From assembly GCA_016719295.1 (NCBI GenBank), contig JADKAF010000001.1, positions 1 through 64,000 on the forward strand: DNA of 64,000 nt. Direction: 5' to 3'. This document shows, piece by piece, positions 18,029 to 27,453 of the stretch (the stretch's first letter is position 1; each line of letters begins with the position of its first letter). Made by a program: the position numbers and the translations under genes. The notes under the pieces were generated by a model, which saw only the letters and a list, made by a program, of their open reading frames with translations, did not search any database and had not been told where the DNA came from. The DNA comes from Planctomycetota bacterium (lineage in GTDB: Bacteria > Planctomycetota > UBA1135 > JADKAF01).

Positions 18029-21000
18029 ATGGTCCGGGAGAGCAGCACGCTGCGCCTCGCGGCGATCGTCCTGGCACTCCTCGGCGCGGGCGCGTGCCTC
18101 GCTCTGGGCTGGGTCTCCTCGTTCCTGCCGTTCGGCCGCAGCTACACCGATGGGCAGCGCTTGCTCGTCGATGCGCCCGAGCTGCATCGCCGCGTCGTCG
18201 TCCATGGCGCCGCCGAGGCGTGGTCGCGCGAGCTCGTCGCCGAGCGGCCGCCGCTCTCGCGCGTCGCGCTCTCGCCGGACGGGCGCATCGCGGTCTTCTC
18301 CGCGCTCGGCGCGAACGAGCGCGCGGACCTCTTCTGGTCGGAGAAGGCGGGGGAGCGCTGGCTCTCGCGCGGCCCGCTGCTCGCGCTGAACCAGCCGATG
18401 GCGCACGAGCTTTCGCCCTTCTTCGATGCCGAGGGCGCGCTCTACTTCGCCTCCGATCGACCGGGCTCGCGGGGCTTCGATCTCTACGTCGCTTCTTGGG
18501 ACGGCGAGAGCTTTCGCGATCTCTATCGCCTGAGCGACGAAGAGCTGAACGGGCCGTGGGACGAAGTCGATCCCTGCTACGACCCGCGCACCGGAACGCT
18601 CTACTTCGCTTCGAATCGCCCGCGGAGAACGAACGTCGACGAAGGCGCCGATTTCGATCTCTTCCGCGTCGCGTTCCGCGCCGACGGCTCGAGCAGCGAA
18701 GTGGAGCGCTTGGAAGCGCTCTGCTCGCCGCAGGACGAGCGCTCGCCGGCGCTGCATCCGAGCGGCGGCACCTTGCTCTTCGCCTCGCAGCGCAGCGGCG
18801 GAGCGGGGGGCTTCGATCTCTACACCGCGGCGAGCGCCGGTCCGAACCGAGGCTACCAAGCGCCGCAGCCGGCCGAGGGCGCGGAGAACAGCGCCGACGA
18901 CGAGCTCGATCCCGGCTATCTAGAAGGCGGCTTCGCCTATGCGTTCCGCCGCGCTGCGCGGCGCAGTGATGCGGCCGCGGGCCGCGTCCTCGAGGCTCCC
19001 CGAGCGGAGGACGCGCCGCCGCCCGCGGAGCTGGTGCCTGCGCTCGACGAGCGCCACGGGCTCTGGCGCGTGCCCTCCCTCGAGCTCGAGCAGATCCCGA
19101 GCGAGCTAGGCGCGCTCGACTTCGTCTTGATCGGCGCGGCGCTCGCGCTGATCGCGCTCCTGATCTGGCTCGGCCGACGCTGGACGGCGCTCGACATCCT
19201 GACGAAGGCGCTGCTGATCTCGCTGCTCGTCCACATCTTGCTGCTCGTGCTGAGCCGCCGCGTCGAGATCGAGAGCACGATCCCGCCTCCGGAAGTGCCG
19301 CCCGCGGACTCGCTGCTCGATGTCGCGTTCGTGCCGCAGGAAGACCCGTCGATGTCGATGCGCGGCGGCGCGATCGAGCGCGAGCTCGAAGAGCAGGAGC
19401 TCGCCCCCGAGCAGCGCACCGAGCTCGAGCTCGCCGAGGCGGCTCTCGCGCCGCAAACACCTTCCCCCGAGCTCACACCCAGCGAGCGCGAGGCCTTCGA
19501 GGCCGCGCTGCCGGAGCGCGAAGCGGAAGCGCAGCGCGCCGAGGAAGAGCGCGCGAGCGAGGTCGTCGTCGCGTCTCCCGAGGCTCCGACGATCGAGCGC
19601 GAGGCGGCGCCGGAGCTCGAGCAGAGCGAAGCGCAGAGCCGCGAGGCGAGCTCGCTGGCCTCGGTCGAGTTCGAGAGCGCGGAGAGCCGCGCAGCCGAAG
19701 CGCCGCGCGAGGAGCGCGAGAGCGCCGTGCCTGCGCCGACGAGCTCCCTCGCTTCGACGCCCGAGCGCGCGACGCGTGAGTTCGCTCCCGCCGAGCGCGT
19801 GGCGAGCGCGCCCGAGCGCCGCGAGCCCGCGCCCGCGGCGCCGAGCGTCGCCGTCGCCGCCATCGCGGCGCCGGCGCTCCCGCCCACCGAGAGCGCGGAG
19901 AGCCCGAGCGAAGTCCTCGCCGAAGGCCCGCGCGCCGTCGCGCCGAGCGCCGCGCGCTCCGCGGAAGAGGCGCCCTCGCTCGCGCAGGCGACGCCGACCG
20001 AGCGCGCCGCGGATCGCCCCGCGCCGCGCGCGACCTCCGCGGAGCAGCTCAGCTCTCCTTCGCGGCGCGAGGCGTCCACTTCCGCGCCGCTCGCGCGCGC
20101 CAGCACCTCCGCCGAGCGCCGCACCGGCGAGCGCGTGGCTCCGGCGGTCGCGGTGCGCTCTCCGCTCGAAGCGCTGCCGCTCGCGCCGAGCGCGACCGCG
20201 ACGAGCAGCTCGAGCTCGAGCTCCGAGGATCTGCTCGCCGATCTCGGCGCGCGTACGACGAGCGCCGCACCACAGGGCTCGAGCTCCGCGTCGCCGAGCG
20301 CGGAGCCGCGCCTGGTGGGCGCGCCCAGCGCGGGCAGCGCCCTCACCGAGCCCGCGGCGCCGACGCGCGAGGTCGGCGTCGAGGTGGAGCGCGCCGGCGC
20401 GAAGAGCGGCGAGCTCTCGCGGCCCGCGGCCTCCGCCGAGCGAGCGGTGGCGGCGCTGCCGCGCACGGGACCCACGGCGAGCCCGCGCCTCGAGGCGCCG
20501 AACGGGTCGAGCCCGCTGGAGCGAGCTTCGCTCGCGGAGAGCCGCGGCGCGAGCTCCGGCGATCTGCTCGCCGACCTCGAGCCGAGCTCGCCCGGTCGCG
20601 CTTCGCGCGCACCGCTCGGCGCGGTGCTCGGCGATGCGCCGCGCGCGCTCCCCGGACCGAGCCGCGACGGCTCGCGCCTCGGCGCACCGGCCCCCGGACC
20701 CGCGCCCGAGATCGCGCGCGCGGGCAGCGATCGCCCGCTCGCGAGCGGCCCAGCGTCCTCCGTCGCGCTGCAGCGCGCGCCGAGCGGCGTCGATCGGCGC
20801 TTCCAGCGGCGCTTCGGCGAGCAGAAGACGCGCGCGCTCGAGGAAGGCGGCGGCTCGGAGCAGACCGAGCAGGCCGTGCAGTCGGGTCTGCGCTACCTCG
20901 CCTCGAAGCAGGATGGCCGCGGCTTCTGGGGCGATGCCAAGTACAAGCACGCGAAGTACGCGTACACGATCTACGGCAAGAGCGGGCTCGCGCTGCTCGC

Positions 21001-21907
21001 GTTCCTCGGCGCCGGCCACACGCAGTCCAGCAACTCGGAGTTCTCGCCCGTCGTCGCGCGGGGGATCCAGTTCCTCGTGCGCGCGCAGGACGCGAAGACG
21101 GGCCACTTCGGCAACTGCTCTTCGTACGGCCATGCGATCGCGACCTACGCGCTCTGCGAGTCGTACGCGCTCACCAAGGACGCCGCGCTGCGCGAGCCGT
21201 TGCAGCGCGCGCTCGACTGGATCGTCGAGAACCAGAATCGCGAGACGCCGGGCAGCTCCGAGTACGGCGGCTGGACCTATTACTATCCCGACGAGCGCGA
21301 GTTCGATCCCTACGCACGCGCGAGCATCAGCTCTTGGCAGGTGATGGCGCTCGAGTCCGGACGCATCGGCGGCTTCGACGTCTCGCCGACGGTGCTGTCC
21401 GCGGCGCGGCAGTTCCTCGAGGGCTGCTTCGATCCGAATCAGGGCTGGTTCCGTTACAACCACCAACCCTCGCGCCTGCGCTCGGTCTATCCCACGCTGC
21501 CGGGCTCGACGCCGGCCTCGCTCTTCGCGCTGCGTCTCCTCGGCACCTCCGTCGATCATCGCCTCTACGAAGGCGCGTGGTCCTACACGCTCGAACGCCG
21601 TCCGAAGGCCTACAAGCGCCCGCGCGAGAACGAGTTCGTGCAGGACGCCGCGGGCAATCTCTACTTCTGGTATTACGGCACGCTCGCGTTCTTCCAGCGC
21701 GGCGGCGACACGTGGGACGCGTGGAATGGAGCGCTGAAGAGCGTGCTGCTTCCGGCGCAGTCGAAGGACGGCTCGTGGCGGCCGATCGAGCCGTACGCGG
21801 AAGCGGCGGGCGACACGGAGGAGGACCGCATCTACACGACCGCGATGTGCGTGCTGATGCTCGAGGTCTACTACCGCTACTTCACGCCGCTGCTCACGAA
21901 GCGCTGA
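18029..21907 (+). CDS. TonB/TolA-like fusion protein: PD40 propeller, SxxxH TM, disordered linker, terpene-cyclase-like toroid
   Basis: 1292 residues. Residues 5-30 form a TM; about 80-260 carry four PD40/WD40-like beta-propeller repeats (such as LYFASDRPGSRGFDLYVA), as in TolB. Two TMs follow at about 361-380 and 391-411. The second contains S398-xxx-H402 (LLISLLVHILLLVL), the signature by which TonB and TolA contact ExbB/TolQ, and leads into PPPEVPPADS. Residues about 430-930 are a low-complexity Ala/Ser/Glu/Arg linker. Residues about 945-1290 form an alpha/alpha toroid of the prenyltransferase/squalene-cyclase repeat type (VQSGLRYLASKQDGRGFWGD), without the DxDD motif of active squalene-hopene cyclases. 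It starts 3 bases after exbD. The envelope task is unknown. Confidence 0.85.
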   Translation: MVRESSTLRLAAIVLALLGAGACLALGWVSSFLPFGRSYTDGQRLLVDAPELHRRVVVHGAAEAWSRELVAERPPLSRVALSPDGRIAVFSALGANERADLFWSEKAGERWLSRGPLLALNQPMAHELSPFFDAEGALYFASDRPGSRGFDLYVASWDGESFRDLYRLSDEELNGPWDEVDPCYDPRTGTLYFASNRPRRTNVDEGADFDLFRVAFRADGSSSEVERLEALCSPQDERSPALHPSGGTLLFASQRSGGAGGFDLYTAASAGPNRGYQAPQPAEGAENSADDELDPGYLEGGFAYAFRRAARRSDAAAGRVLEAPRAEDAPPPAELVPALDERHGLWRVPSLELEQIPSELGALDFVLIGAALALIALLIWLGRRWTALDILTKALLISLLVHILLLVLSRRVEIESTIPPPEVPPADSLLDVAFVPQEDPSMSMRGGAIERELEEQELAPEQRTELELAEAALAPQTPSPELTPSEREAFEAALPEREAEAQRAEEERASEVVVASPEAPTIEREAAPELEQSEAQSREASSLASVEFESAESRAAEAPREERESAVPAPTSSLASTPERATREFAPAERVASAPERREPAPAAPSVAVAAIAAPALPPTESAESPSEVLAEGPRAVAPSAARSAEEAPSLAQATPTERAADRPAPRATSAEQLSSPSRREASTSAPLARASTSAERRTGERVAPAVAVRSPLEALPLAPSATATSSSSSSSEDLLADLGARTTSAAPQGSSSASPSAEPRLVGAPSAGSALTEPAAPTREVGVEVERAGAKSGELSRPAASAERAVAALPRTGPTASPRLEAPNGSSPLERASLAESRGASSGDLLADLEPSSPGRASRAPLGAVLGDAPRALPGPSRDGSRLGAPAPGPAPEIARAGSDRPLASGPASSVALQRAPSGVDRRFQRRFGEQKTRALEEGGGSEQTEQAVQSGLRYLASKQDGRGFWGDAKYKHAKYAYTIYGKSGLALLAFLGAGHTQSSNSEFSPVVARGIQFLVRAQDAKTGHFGNCSSYGHAIATYALCESYALTKDAALREPLQRALDWIVENQNRETPGSSEYGGWTYYYPDEREFDPYARASISSWQVMALESGRIGGFDVSPTVLSAARQFLEGCFDPNQGWFRYNHQPSRLRSVYPTLPGSTPASLFALRLLGTSVDHRLYEGAWSYTLERRPKAYKRPRENEFVQDAAGNLYFWYYGTLAFFQRGGDTWDAWNGALKSVLLPAQSKDGSWRPIEPYAEAAGDTEEDRIYTTAMCVLMLEVYYRYFTPLLTKR

Positions 21908-21919
21908 GCACCCGCGCGC

Positions 21920-23137
21920 TCACTTCTTCGGCGCTTCGACCGGTGCCACGAGGGCCGCGATCATCGGCAGCGCTTCGGCCGGCGCGCTCGAGCCGAGCCG
22001 GCGGGCGACCTCGAGCGCCGCGTCGCGAAACAACGGATCGCTCGCCGCGGCCCACAGCCAGGGCAGCGCCTCCTCGAGACCGACCATCTCCGAGCTCTCG
22101 TCGGGGCGCACCTCGTCGAGGAGGCGCGGGACGCGCGGCGTGCTCGCGAAGATCAAGCGGAGGAAGGTCTCGCGCATCGCCTTCCGATCGCTGGTCTCGA
22201 AGACGCAGCGCTGCGGCTCGGCGCGGCGCACGAGGTCGGCGAGCAGGCCCGCGTGGAAGCAGCGCTCGTTCTTCCCGCCGCGACCGTTCGGGGTCGCCAC
22301 GGGTGCCCAGCGCAGCGTGACGCCATCGGGGCCCTTCGTGAGGCGCGAGCGGAGGAAGCGCGCGAGCGACTCGCCGCGATCGAGATGCTCGCTCTTCTTG
22401 CCGCGCGCCAGGGCGAGGTGCGCGCGCGAGAGGAGTGCCAGGTCCGCGCTGGGCAGGCAGGTCTGCGTGTCGCCGAGAGGGTAGTAGTAGCCTTCCTTGC
22501 CGGCGGGCGCGTGCATGTACTCCTCGTCGAAGCACGCGAGCGCGCGCTGCAGCTCCTTCTCGAGCGCCTGCGAGGCGCGCTTGTGCAGCTTGAGCAGCCG
22601 CGGCTCGCCTTCGATCTGCAGCACGAGCTCCATGCCGCACGCGACCGCGAGCGCCGTCAGCGCGGGAGACGGCTCTCTCTCGCCCGTCGCCGCCCCCGCA
22701 TCGATCGGGGCGAAGGCCTTGGGATAGGCGCTGCGCGCCGACCACGCGGCGAGCGTCGCCTTGCGTCGGGGATCGCGGCGCTTCTGCGCGCTGTCGCGCA
22801 GGGCGAGGAGGTCTTCGCTCAGCGCGAGCGCGCGCTCCAAGTAGACGTCCTCGCGGCGCCGGCGATAGAGCTCGACCAGGCCCTCGATCGCGAGGGAGCG
22901 GCTCCACACCGCGGCGGCTTCATCCTCGCGCTCCGCTTCCTCTTCTTCGTCGGCCTGCTCGCTGCGGGCCTGCGGCGCGCGCATCGGCACGACGCGCTGG
23001 CGCAGGATCTCTTCGAACAAGGCCAGCGCGTCGAGCTCCGGAGGCGGAGCGGGATCCTGCCCGCGCGCGGGAGCTGCAGCGAGAGCGAGCGCGCCGAGCG
23101 CGGTGGCGAGGCGGCGAGAGTACGGGCGGTCGATCAC
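21920..23137 (-). CDS. Secreted helical hypothetical protein
   Basis: 405 residues. The signal peptide is clear (RRLATALGALALAAAPARG then QDPAPPPE). The mature protein is largely alpha-helical with alternating helices and sequences such as EGYYYPLGDTQTCLPSADLALLSRAHLALARG, reminiscent of alpha/alpha-toroid (six-hairpin) folds, but no catalytic motif is recognised. It is convergent with the TonB-like fusion gene, ending 12 bases from it, and lies 26 bases downstream of the next gene on its own strand, so the two exported proteins may form an operon. Function unknown. Confidence 0.75.
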   Translation of the reverse strand: MIDRPYSRRLATALGALALAAAPARGQDPAPPPELDALALFEEILRQRVVPMRAPQARSEQADEEEEAEREDEAAAVWSRSLAIEGLVELYRRRREDVYLERALALSEDLLALRDSAQKRRDPRRKATLAAWSARSAYPKAFAPIDAGAATGEREPSPALTALAVACGMELVLQIEGEPRLLKLHKRASQALEKELQRALACFDEEYMHAPAGKEGYYYPLGDTQTCLPSADLALLSRAHLALARGKKSEHLDRGESLARFLRSRLTKGPDGVTLRWAPVATPNGRGGKNERCFHAGLLADLVRRAEPQRCVFETSDRKAMRETFLRLIFASTPRVPRLLDEVRPDESSEMVGLEEALPWLWAAASDPLFRDAALEVARRLGSSAPAEALPMIAALVAPVEAPKK

Positions 23138-23163
23138 GAGCGATTCCTCCGCGAGAGCACGGC

Positions 23164-24225
23164 TCAGAGGGCGCGCAGGACGAGCGGCTGGATCAGCGGC
23201 ACGCTGAGCTCGCGCAGATCCAAGCGCGACTGCAACGGATGATAGCCGTCGCGCTGCGCATGGATCAGGTACTCGCCGGCGGGGAGGCCTCCCAAGCGCA
23301 GCGTCCCATCGGCCGCCGTCGCGCCTCGCGCGCCGCCGCGCGCCTCGGGATCCGGAGGCACCAGGTCCACGCTCACTCCTTGGAGCGGTGTTCCGATCTC
23401 ATCGAACAGCTGGAACGCGACTTCGCCCACGGGCGGCAAGCCGCCGAGGTCCTGGCGCGCGGGTGCGTTCTCGAGCTCGACGCGCACCGGCGTGCGGAGC
23501 GGACGGCCGAGCGGACCGACGGAGAGATCGTAGGTGCCCGGTGGCACGTCCTCGAAGCGGTAGCGCCCGTTGCCGTCGGCCCGCGTCTCGCGGCGCGGGC
23601 GCTGACCGGAGAGATCGACCTCGACGCGCTGCAGCGCGACCATGGCGAACGCCGCGATGGCGCGCGTCTCCTCGCCCGAGTGGACCACGCCTTCGAGCGA
23701 GCCCAGCGGCGCGAGCACCAAGCTGATGCGCTGCACCGGAGCGCGCGGGTCGAGCTCGGCGATGGTGAGGACGGAGTCGAGCCCGGGCGCGCTGGCGAAG
23801 ATGCGGTAGCTCGCGGGCACGAGCTCCTCGAAGCTCGCCACCGCTCCGAGCGGCGGCTGCTTGCGCGGCTGCGCTTGCGCCGTGAGCCGCGCGGGCTTCT
23901 CGCCGCCGTCGTCGAACGACGGCTCGACGGCGACCTCCACGCCGGCGGGCAGCTCGCGGCCCTCTGGCGGCTGCACGAGCACCTCGAGTCGCACGCGCTC
24001 GTAGCGCCGCAACGGCAGGACCGGCGAGCTCTCCCCGGCCATGCGCTGCGCGCCGCTCTCCTCGGAGGTCGCGGCGCCGGAGGGGGAGCTCTCTCCCGGA
24101 GCGAGCACGAGCTCGGTGCGGGCGCTCGACGTGCTCGCGCCGGCGCCGGAGGAGCCGAGGATCCACCACGTGGCGCCCGCGCCGAGCGCCAGGGCGAAGA
24201 GCGCGAGCCAGGTCCGTTGCGTCAT
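23164..24225 (-). CDS. Membrane-anchored protein with carboxypeptidase-regulatory-like (beta-sandwich) domains
   Basis: 353 residues from ATG at 24225, chosen because it opens directly into an anchor (MTQRTWLALFALALGAGATWW). The remainder shows at least two carboxypeptidase D-regulatory-like Ig sandwiches: GSLEGVVHSGEETRAIAAFA with RADGNGRYRFEDVPPGTYDL, and later GATAADGTLRLGGLPAGEYLI. Such domains are binding or spacer modules in envelope proteins. It lies just upstream of the secreted helical protein on the same strand and is divergent from the alkaline-phosphatase-family gene. Role unknown. Confidence 0.82.
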   Translation of the reverse strand: MTQRTWLALFALALGAGATWWILGSSGAGASTSSARTELVLAPGESSPSGAATSEESGAQRMAGESSPVLPLRRYERVRLEVLVQPPEGRELPAGVEVAVEPSFDDGGEKPARLTAQAQPRKQPPLGAVASFEELVPASYRIFASAPGLDSVLTIAELDPRAPVQRISLVLAPLGSLEGVVHSGEETRAIAAFAMVALQRVEVDLSGQRPRRETRADGNGRYRFEDVPPGTYDLSVGPLGRPLRTPVRVELENAPARQDLGGLPPVGEVAFQLFDEIGTPLQGVSVDLVPPDPEARGGARGATAADGTLRLGGLPAGEYLIHAQRDGYHPLQSRLDLRELSVPLIQPLVLRAL

Positions 24226-24303
24226 CGATCGAGGCGCCGAGCCACGGCACCGAGGGAGGCCGGAGACATCGCTACGGGGGCGCCCTGGCGGGTGCTCCCA
24301 AGC

Positions 24304-24332
24304 TTGGACAGGGTAGCGGCCGACACTAGGAT
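24304..24332 (+). promoter_or_regulatory. Candidate promoter of the 24393 gene
   Basis: TTGGAC (24304-24309), a 17-bp spacer, then TAGGAT (24327-24332), predicting a start near 24339 and a leader of about 55 bases. The spacing and GC-tolerant -10 match other candidate promoters in this window. Confidence 0.4.
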
Positions 24333-24392
24333 GTTCCGGCCTCAAATCCGCCCGGGCCCCTTCGTCCGGATTCTCGACGGACCTCACCGCAC

Positions 24393-27300
24393 ATGCAGAT
24401 GTTGCGCACGGCGCTCCAAGCGCTCCTCTTCGCCGTTCTCGCCGCGCTCGGCGCCTCCGCGCAGGAGGGGGGGAGCGGCGGGCTCGATCGCGGGAAGAGC
24501 CGCGTCATCGTCCTCGGCTTCGACGGCATGGACGCCATGGTCTCGGAGCACTACATGCGCGGCGAGGCGCCGGTGATGCCCTTCCTCGCGGGGCTCGCGA
24601 AGCGAGGCACCTACGAGCCGATGGCCACGACCAACCCCGCGCAGTCACCGGTCGCGTGGGCGGCGATGAACTCGGGCGTGAACCCCGGCAAGACCGGCGT
24701 CTTCGACTTCGTCGCGCGGCAGATCCCCGACGGCGACAAGAACGGGCGCGTTCCGATGCCGACGCTCGGCCTCGCGAAGCGCGGGAGCTTCTCGCTCGAG
24801 GACTATCAGTCGTCCGGCTTCGCGACCAAGGTCGCCGCCGGCATCCTCCTCGCCTTCACCGCACTGGGGCTCCTGCTCTGGCTCGCCGCTCGGCTCGGGC
24901 TGCCATGCCGCGGGATCACCGGAGGGCTCCTGCTCGGGCTCTGCTTCGGCATCTCCGTCGCCTGGCTGATCTCCTGGGAGCGCTTCGATCCCTGGCGCAG
25001 CGCGATCGGCGGGCTCGCCCTCGCGCTGGTCGTGGGCGGCGCGGCCCAGCTCCTGATCGGCCGTCGCTTCGTGACGCCCTGGCCGCTCGCGCTCGCGCTG
25101 CTCGGTCTCTGCACCGGCGTGCCCGCCGGTCTGCGGCTCCACGAGCTCGCGCGACAGCTTCCCCCCGAGCTGCCCGCCGCCGAGCGCGCGAACGTGGCCC
25201 CGCCTTTCTGGAAGGCGACCTCGGAGGCCGGCATCGGCTTCGATGGCTTCCAGATGGCGATGACCTTCCCGGTCGAGGAGATCGACCACACGCGCGTGCT
25301 CGCCGGCCTCGGCGTGCCTTGCGGGCGCCTCTCCTTCGGCGACTGGTTCCTCTACGACGAAACGGAGTCCGGCGAGCGCCAGTCGCAGACCGCGGGCTTC
25401 ATCTATCCGTTGCAAGCCGTGCGCACCGCGACCGGGGCGACGTTCCGCACCAAGCTCGGCGGTCCCCGCAACTTCCTCGACGAGCATCGCCTCGACGCCC
25501 AGATCGCCGAGATCCAGAGCCGCATCTCCGCGCTCGAGGCCATCAAGCCGCGCGGCTACAAGGAATCCGTCGAGCGGAACACCAAGCTCGAAGCGCTGCG
25601 GGAAGAGAAGGCCAAGCTCCAGAGCAAGAAGGAAGCCGCGCGCACCGAGATCGATCTCGAGATCCGCATCCCCGCGCCACCCGCGCTGCACCAGGTCACC
25701 GGGCGTGCGATCGAGGCCCTGCTCGCGCTCCAGCACTTCACCGGCGGCGTCGAGCAGATGCTGCGCAAGAACCTCGAGCTGCTCGGTCGGGCGGACACCG
25801 GCGCCTGGGAGGCGCTGGACGTCGCGCTCGCGATCGAAGCGGCGCTGAAGGGCGAAGGCGAAGGGCTGCGCGCGGCGGGCAAGAGCTTCCCGCCCGCGGC
25901 GGGCGAGCTGCAGCGCGCGCTCGATGCGCTGCGCACCGATGCCGAGCGCAAGGCCGAGGTCTCGCTGCAGGGCAAGACGCAGCGCATGGCCGCGCGCGAG
26001 TGGTCGCGCGACTTCTACGAGCTCAGCTTCGTGATGCAGGAGCTCTGGGGCCCCGCCGTCGTGAAGTCGGACAGCATCACGCGGGCGAAGGTGATGAGCC
26101 TCTACCCGATGAAGCTCTACGTGAGCCCGCTGAACCTCGACGCGACGAAGCAGCCCTTCCACCAGAACATCACCTACCCGCGCGCCTTCGGTCAGGAGCT
26201 GACCGACCTCCTCGGCAAGCCCTTCGAGACGCTCGGATGGGCCTGCGCCACGCATCCGCTGAAGGACGCCCTGATCGACGAGCAGACTTTCCTCGAGGAC
26301 ATCGAGGCCAAGTGGAACTTCCGGCGCGAGCTCCTGCTGAAGCTGCTCGAAACCACGGACGCGCGCGTCTCGTTCTTCCTCTTCGGGGAAACCGATCGCG
26401 TGCAGCACATGTTCTTCCGCTATCTCGACACGCAGCACCCGCTGCATGCCGAGCACACGAAGAGCACGGGCAAGCTCCGCTTCTTCGGCGAGACCATCGA
26501 CGCGCGCGACGCGATCGCGGTGATCTACCGGAAGGCCGACGAGCTCTGCCGCGAGGTGCACGAGCGCTTCGTCGCAGCGAACCCGAACGCGGTGATGATG
26601 GTCGTCTCCGACCACGGCTTCTCGTCGTTCCGGCGCGAGTTCCACCTGCAGAACTGGCTGCGCGAGAAGGGCTACCTCGTGATCAAGGCCGAGCAGGAGG
26701 ACGCGTTCAAGGCCGAAGCCCGCGCAGGGAGCCTCTTCGAAGGCGCCGGCATCTTCACCGCGATCGACTGGGAGAAGACGAAGGCGTACTCGGTCGGCCT
26801 CGGCAAGGTGTACCTGAATCGCGCCGATCGCGAGAAGTGGTTCGACGACAACGGCAAGGAGCACCCCGGGCTGGTGAAGCCGGAAGAGTGCGACGCGTTG
26901 ATGGACGAGATCTCGCGCGGCCTGCTCGCGGAGCGCGATGCCGACGGCAAGCAGGTCTTCCGCGCCATCTACAAGGCGAAGGACATCTACCGCGGAGATC
27001 AGTGGCAGGTGGAGGCGGACCTCTACGTCGGCTTCCAGTACGGCTACCGCATCTCGTGGGAGGCCTCGCTCGGAGCCATGGGGCTCACGACGGACGAGAG
27101 CGGCCAGCGCGCCTTCTCCGGTCCGCTGAAGGACAACGTCCTCAAGTGGAGCGGCGACCACTGCTCGGTGGATCCCTCGTACGTGACCGGCGTCTTCTTC
27201 AGCAACCGCAAGCTCGCGGTGGATCCGGCGGACAAGGACTACGAGCGCCCGCCGAGCCCGGCGAACGATCCGCTGCCCACGCCCGCGCGCTTCGAGGAGG

Positions 27301-27434
27301 CGCCGGGGCTGAAGTTCGACGATCGCAACGCTCCCGCTCGCGTGAACCTGCTGCACGTCGCCCCCACGATCCTGGATCTGGTCGGCGTGCCCGTTCCCGC
27401 CGCGATGGACCGCAAGCCGCTGCGCTTGCGCTAG
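24393..27434 (+). CDS. Alkaline-phosphatase-superfamily (type I phosphodiesterase/nucleotide pyrophosphatase-like) membrane protein
   Basis: 1013 residues. A signal-like N-terminus is followed by the metal-binding VIVLGFDGMD (D44) and a nucleophile-position serine S85 in TTNPAQSPVAWAAMNSG. The domain is interrupted by a membrane block of about five hydrophobic segments (about 148-250) and a charged coiled coil (about 365-415), then resumes with GETDRVQHMFF (D668, H672), VVSDHGF (D740, H741) and GDHCSVDP (H923), so all metal ligands are present. This supports an active phosphohydrolase or phosphotransferase facing outward. Twice the usual size. The prenyl synthase gene follows 19 bases later in the same direction. 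Substrate unknown; a lipid or glycan headgroup is a guess. Confidence 0.85.
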   Translation: MQMLRTALQALLFAVLAALGASAQEGGSGGLDRGKSRVIVLGFDGMDAMVSEHYMRGEAPVMPFLAGLAKRGTYEPMATTNPAQSPVAWAAMNSGVNPGKTGVFDFVARQIPDGDKNGRVPMPTLGLAKRGSFSLEDYQSSGFATKVAAGILLAFTALGLLLWLAARLGLPCRGITGGLLLGLCFGISVAWLISWERFDPWRSAIGGLALALVVGGAAQLLIGRRFVTPWPLALALLGLCTGVPAGLRLHELARQLPPELPAAERANVAPPFWKATSEAGIGFDGFQMAMTFPVEEIDHTRVLAGLGVPCGRLSFGDWFLYDETESGERQSQTAGFIYPLQAVRTATGATFRTKLGGPRNFLDEHRLDAQIAEIQSRISALEAIKPRGYKESVERNTKLEALREEKAKLQSKKEAARTEIDLEIRIPAPPALHQVTGRAIEALLALQHFTGGVEQMLRKNLELLGRADTGAWEALDVALAIEAALKGEGEGLRAAGKSFPPAAGELQRALDALRTDAERKAEVSLQGKTQRMAAREWSRDFYELSFVMQELWGPAVVKSDSITRAKVMSLYPMKLYVSPLNLDATKQPFHQNITYPRAFGQELTDLLGKPFETLGWACATHPLKDALIDEQTFLEDIEAKWNFRRELLLKLLETTDARVSFFLFGETDRVQHMFFRYLDTQHPLHAEHTKSTGKLRFFGETIDARDAIAVIYRKADELCREVHERFVAANPNAVMMVVSDHGFSSFRREFHLQNWLREKGYLVIKAEQEDAFKAEARAGSLFEGAGIFTAIDWEKTKAYSVGLGKVYLNRADREKWFDDNGKEHPGLVKPEECDALMDEISRGLLAERDADGKQVFRAIYKAKDIYRGDQWQVEADLYVGFQYGYRISWEASLGAMGLTTDESGQRAFSGPLKDNVLKWSGDHCSVDPSYVTGVFFSNRKLAVDPADKDYERPPSPANDPLPTPARFEEAPGLKFDDRNAPARVNLLHVAPTILDLVGVPVPAAMDRKPLRLR

Positions 27435-27453
27435 CGAGGTGGGGATCCCGACC

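Noticed and set aside
20858..21907. Active squalene-hopene cyclase or prenyltransferase.
   Set aside because: Only the toroid repeat pattern is seen; no DxDD acid motif and no zinc-site pattern, and the domain is tethered to a TonB-like linker outside the cytoplasm.
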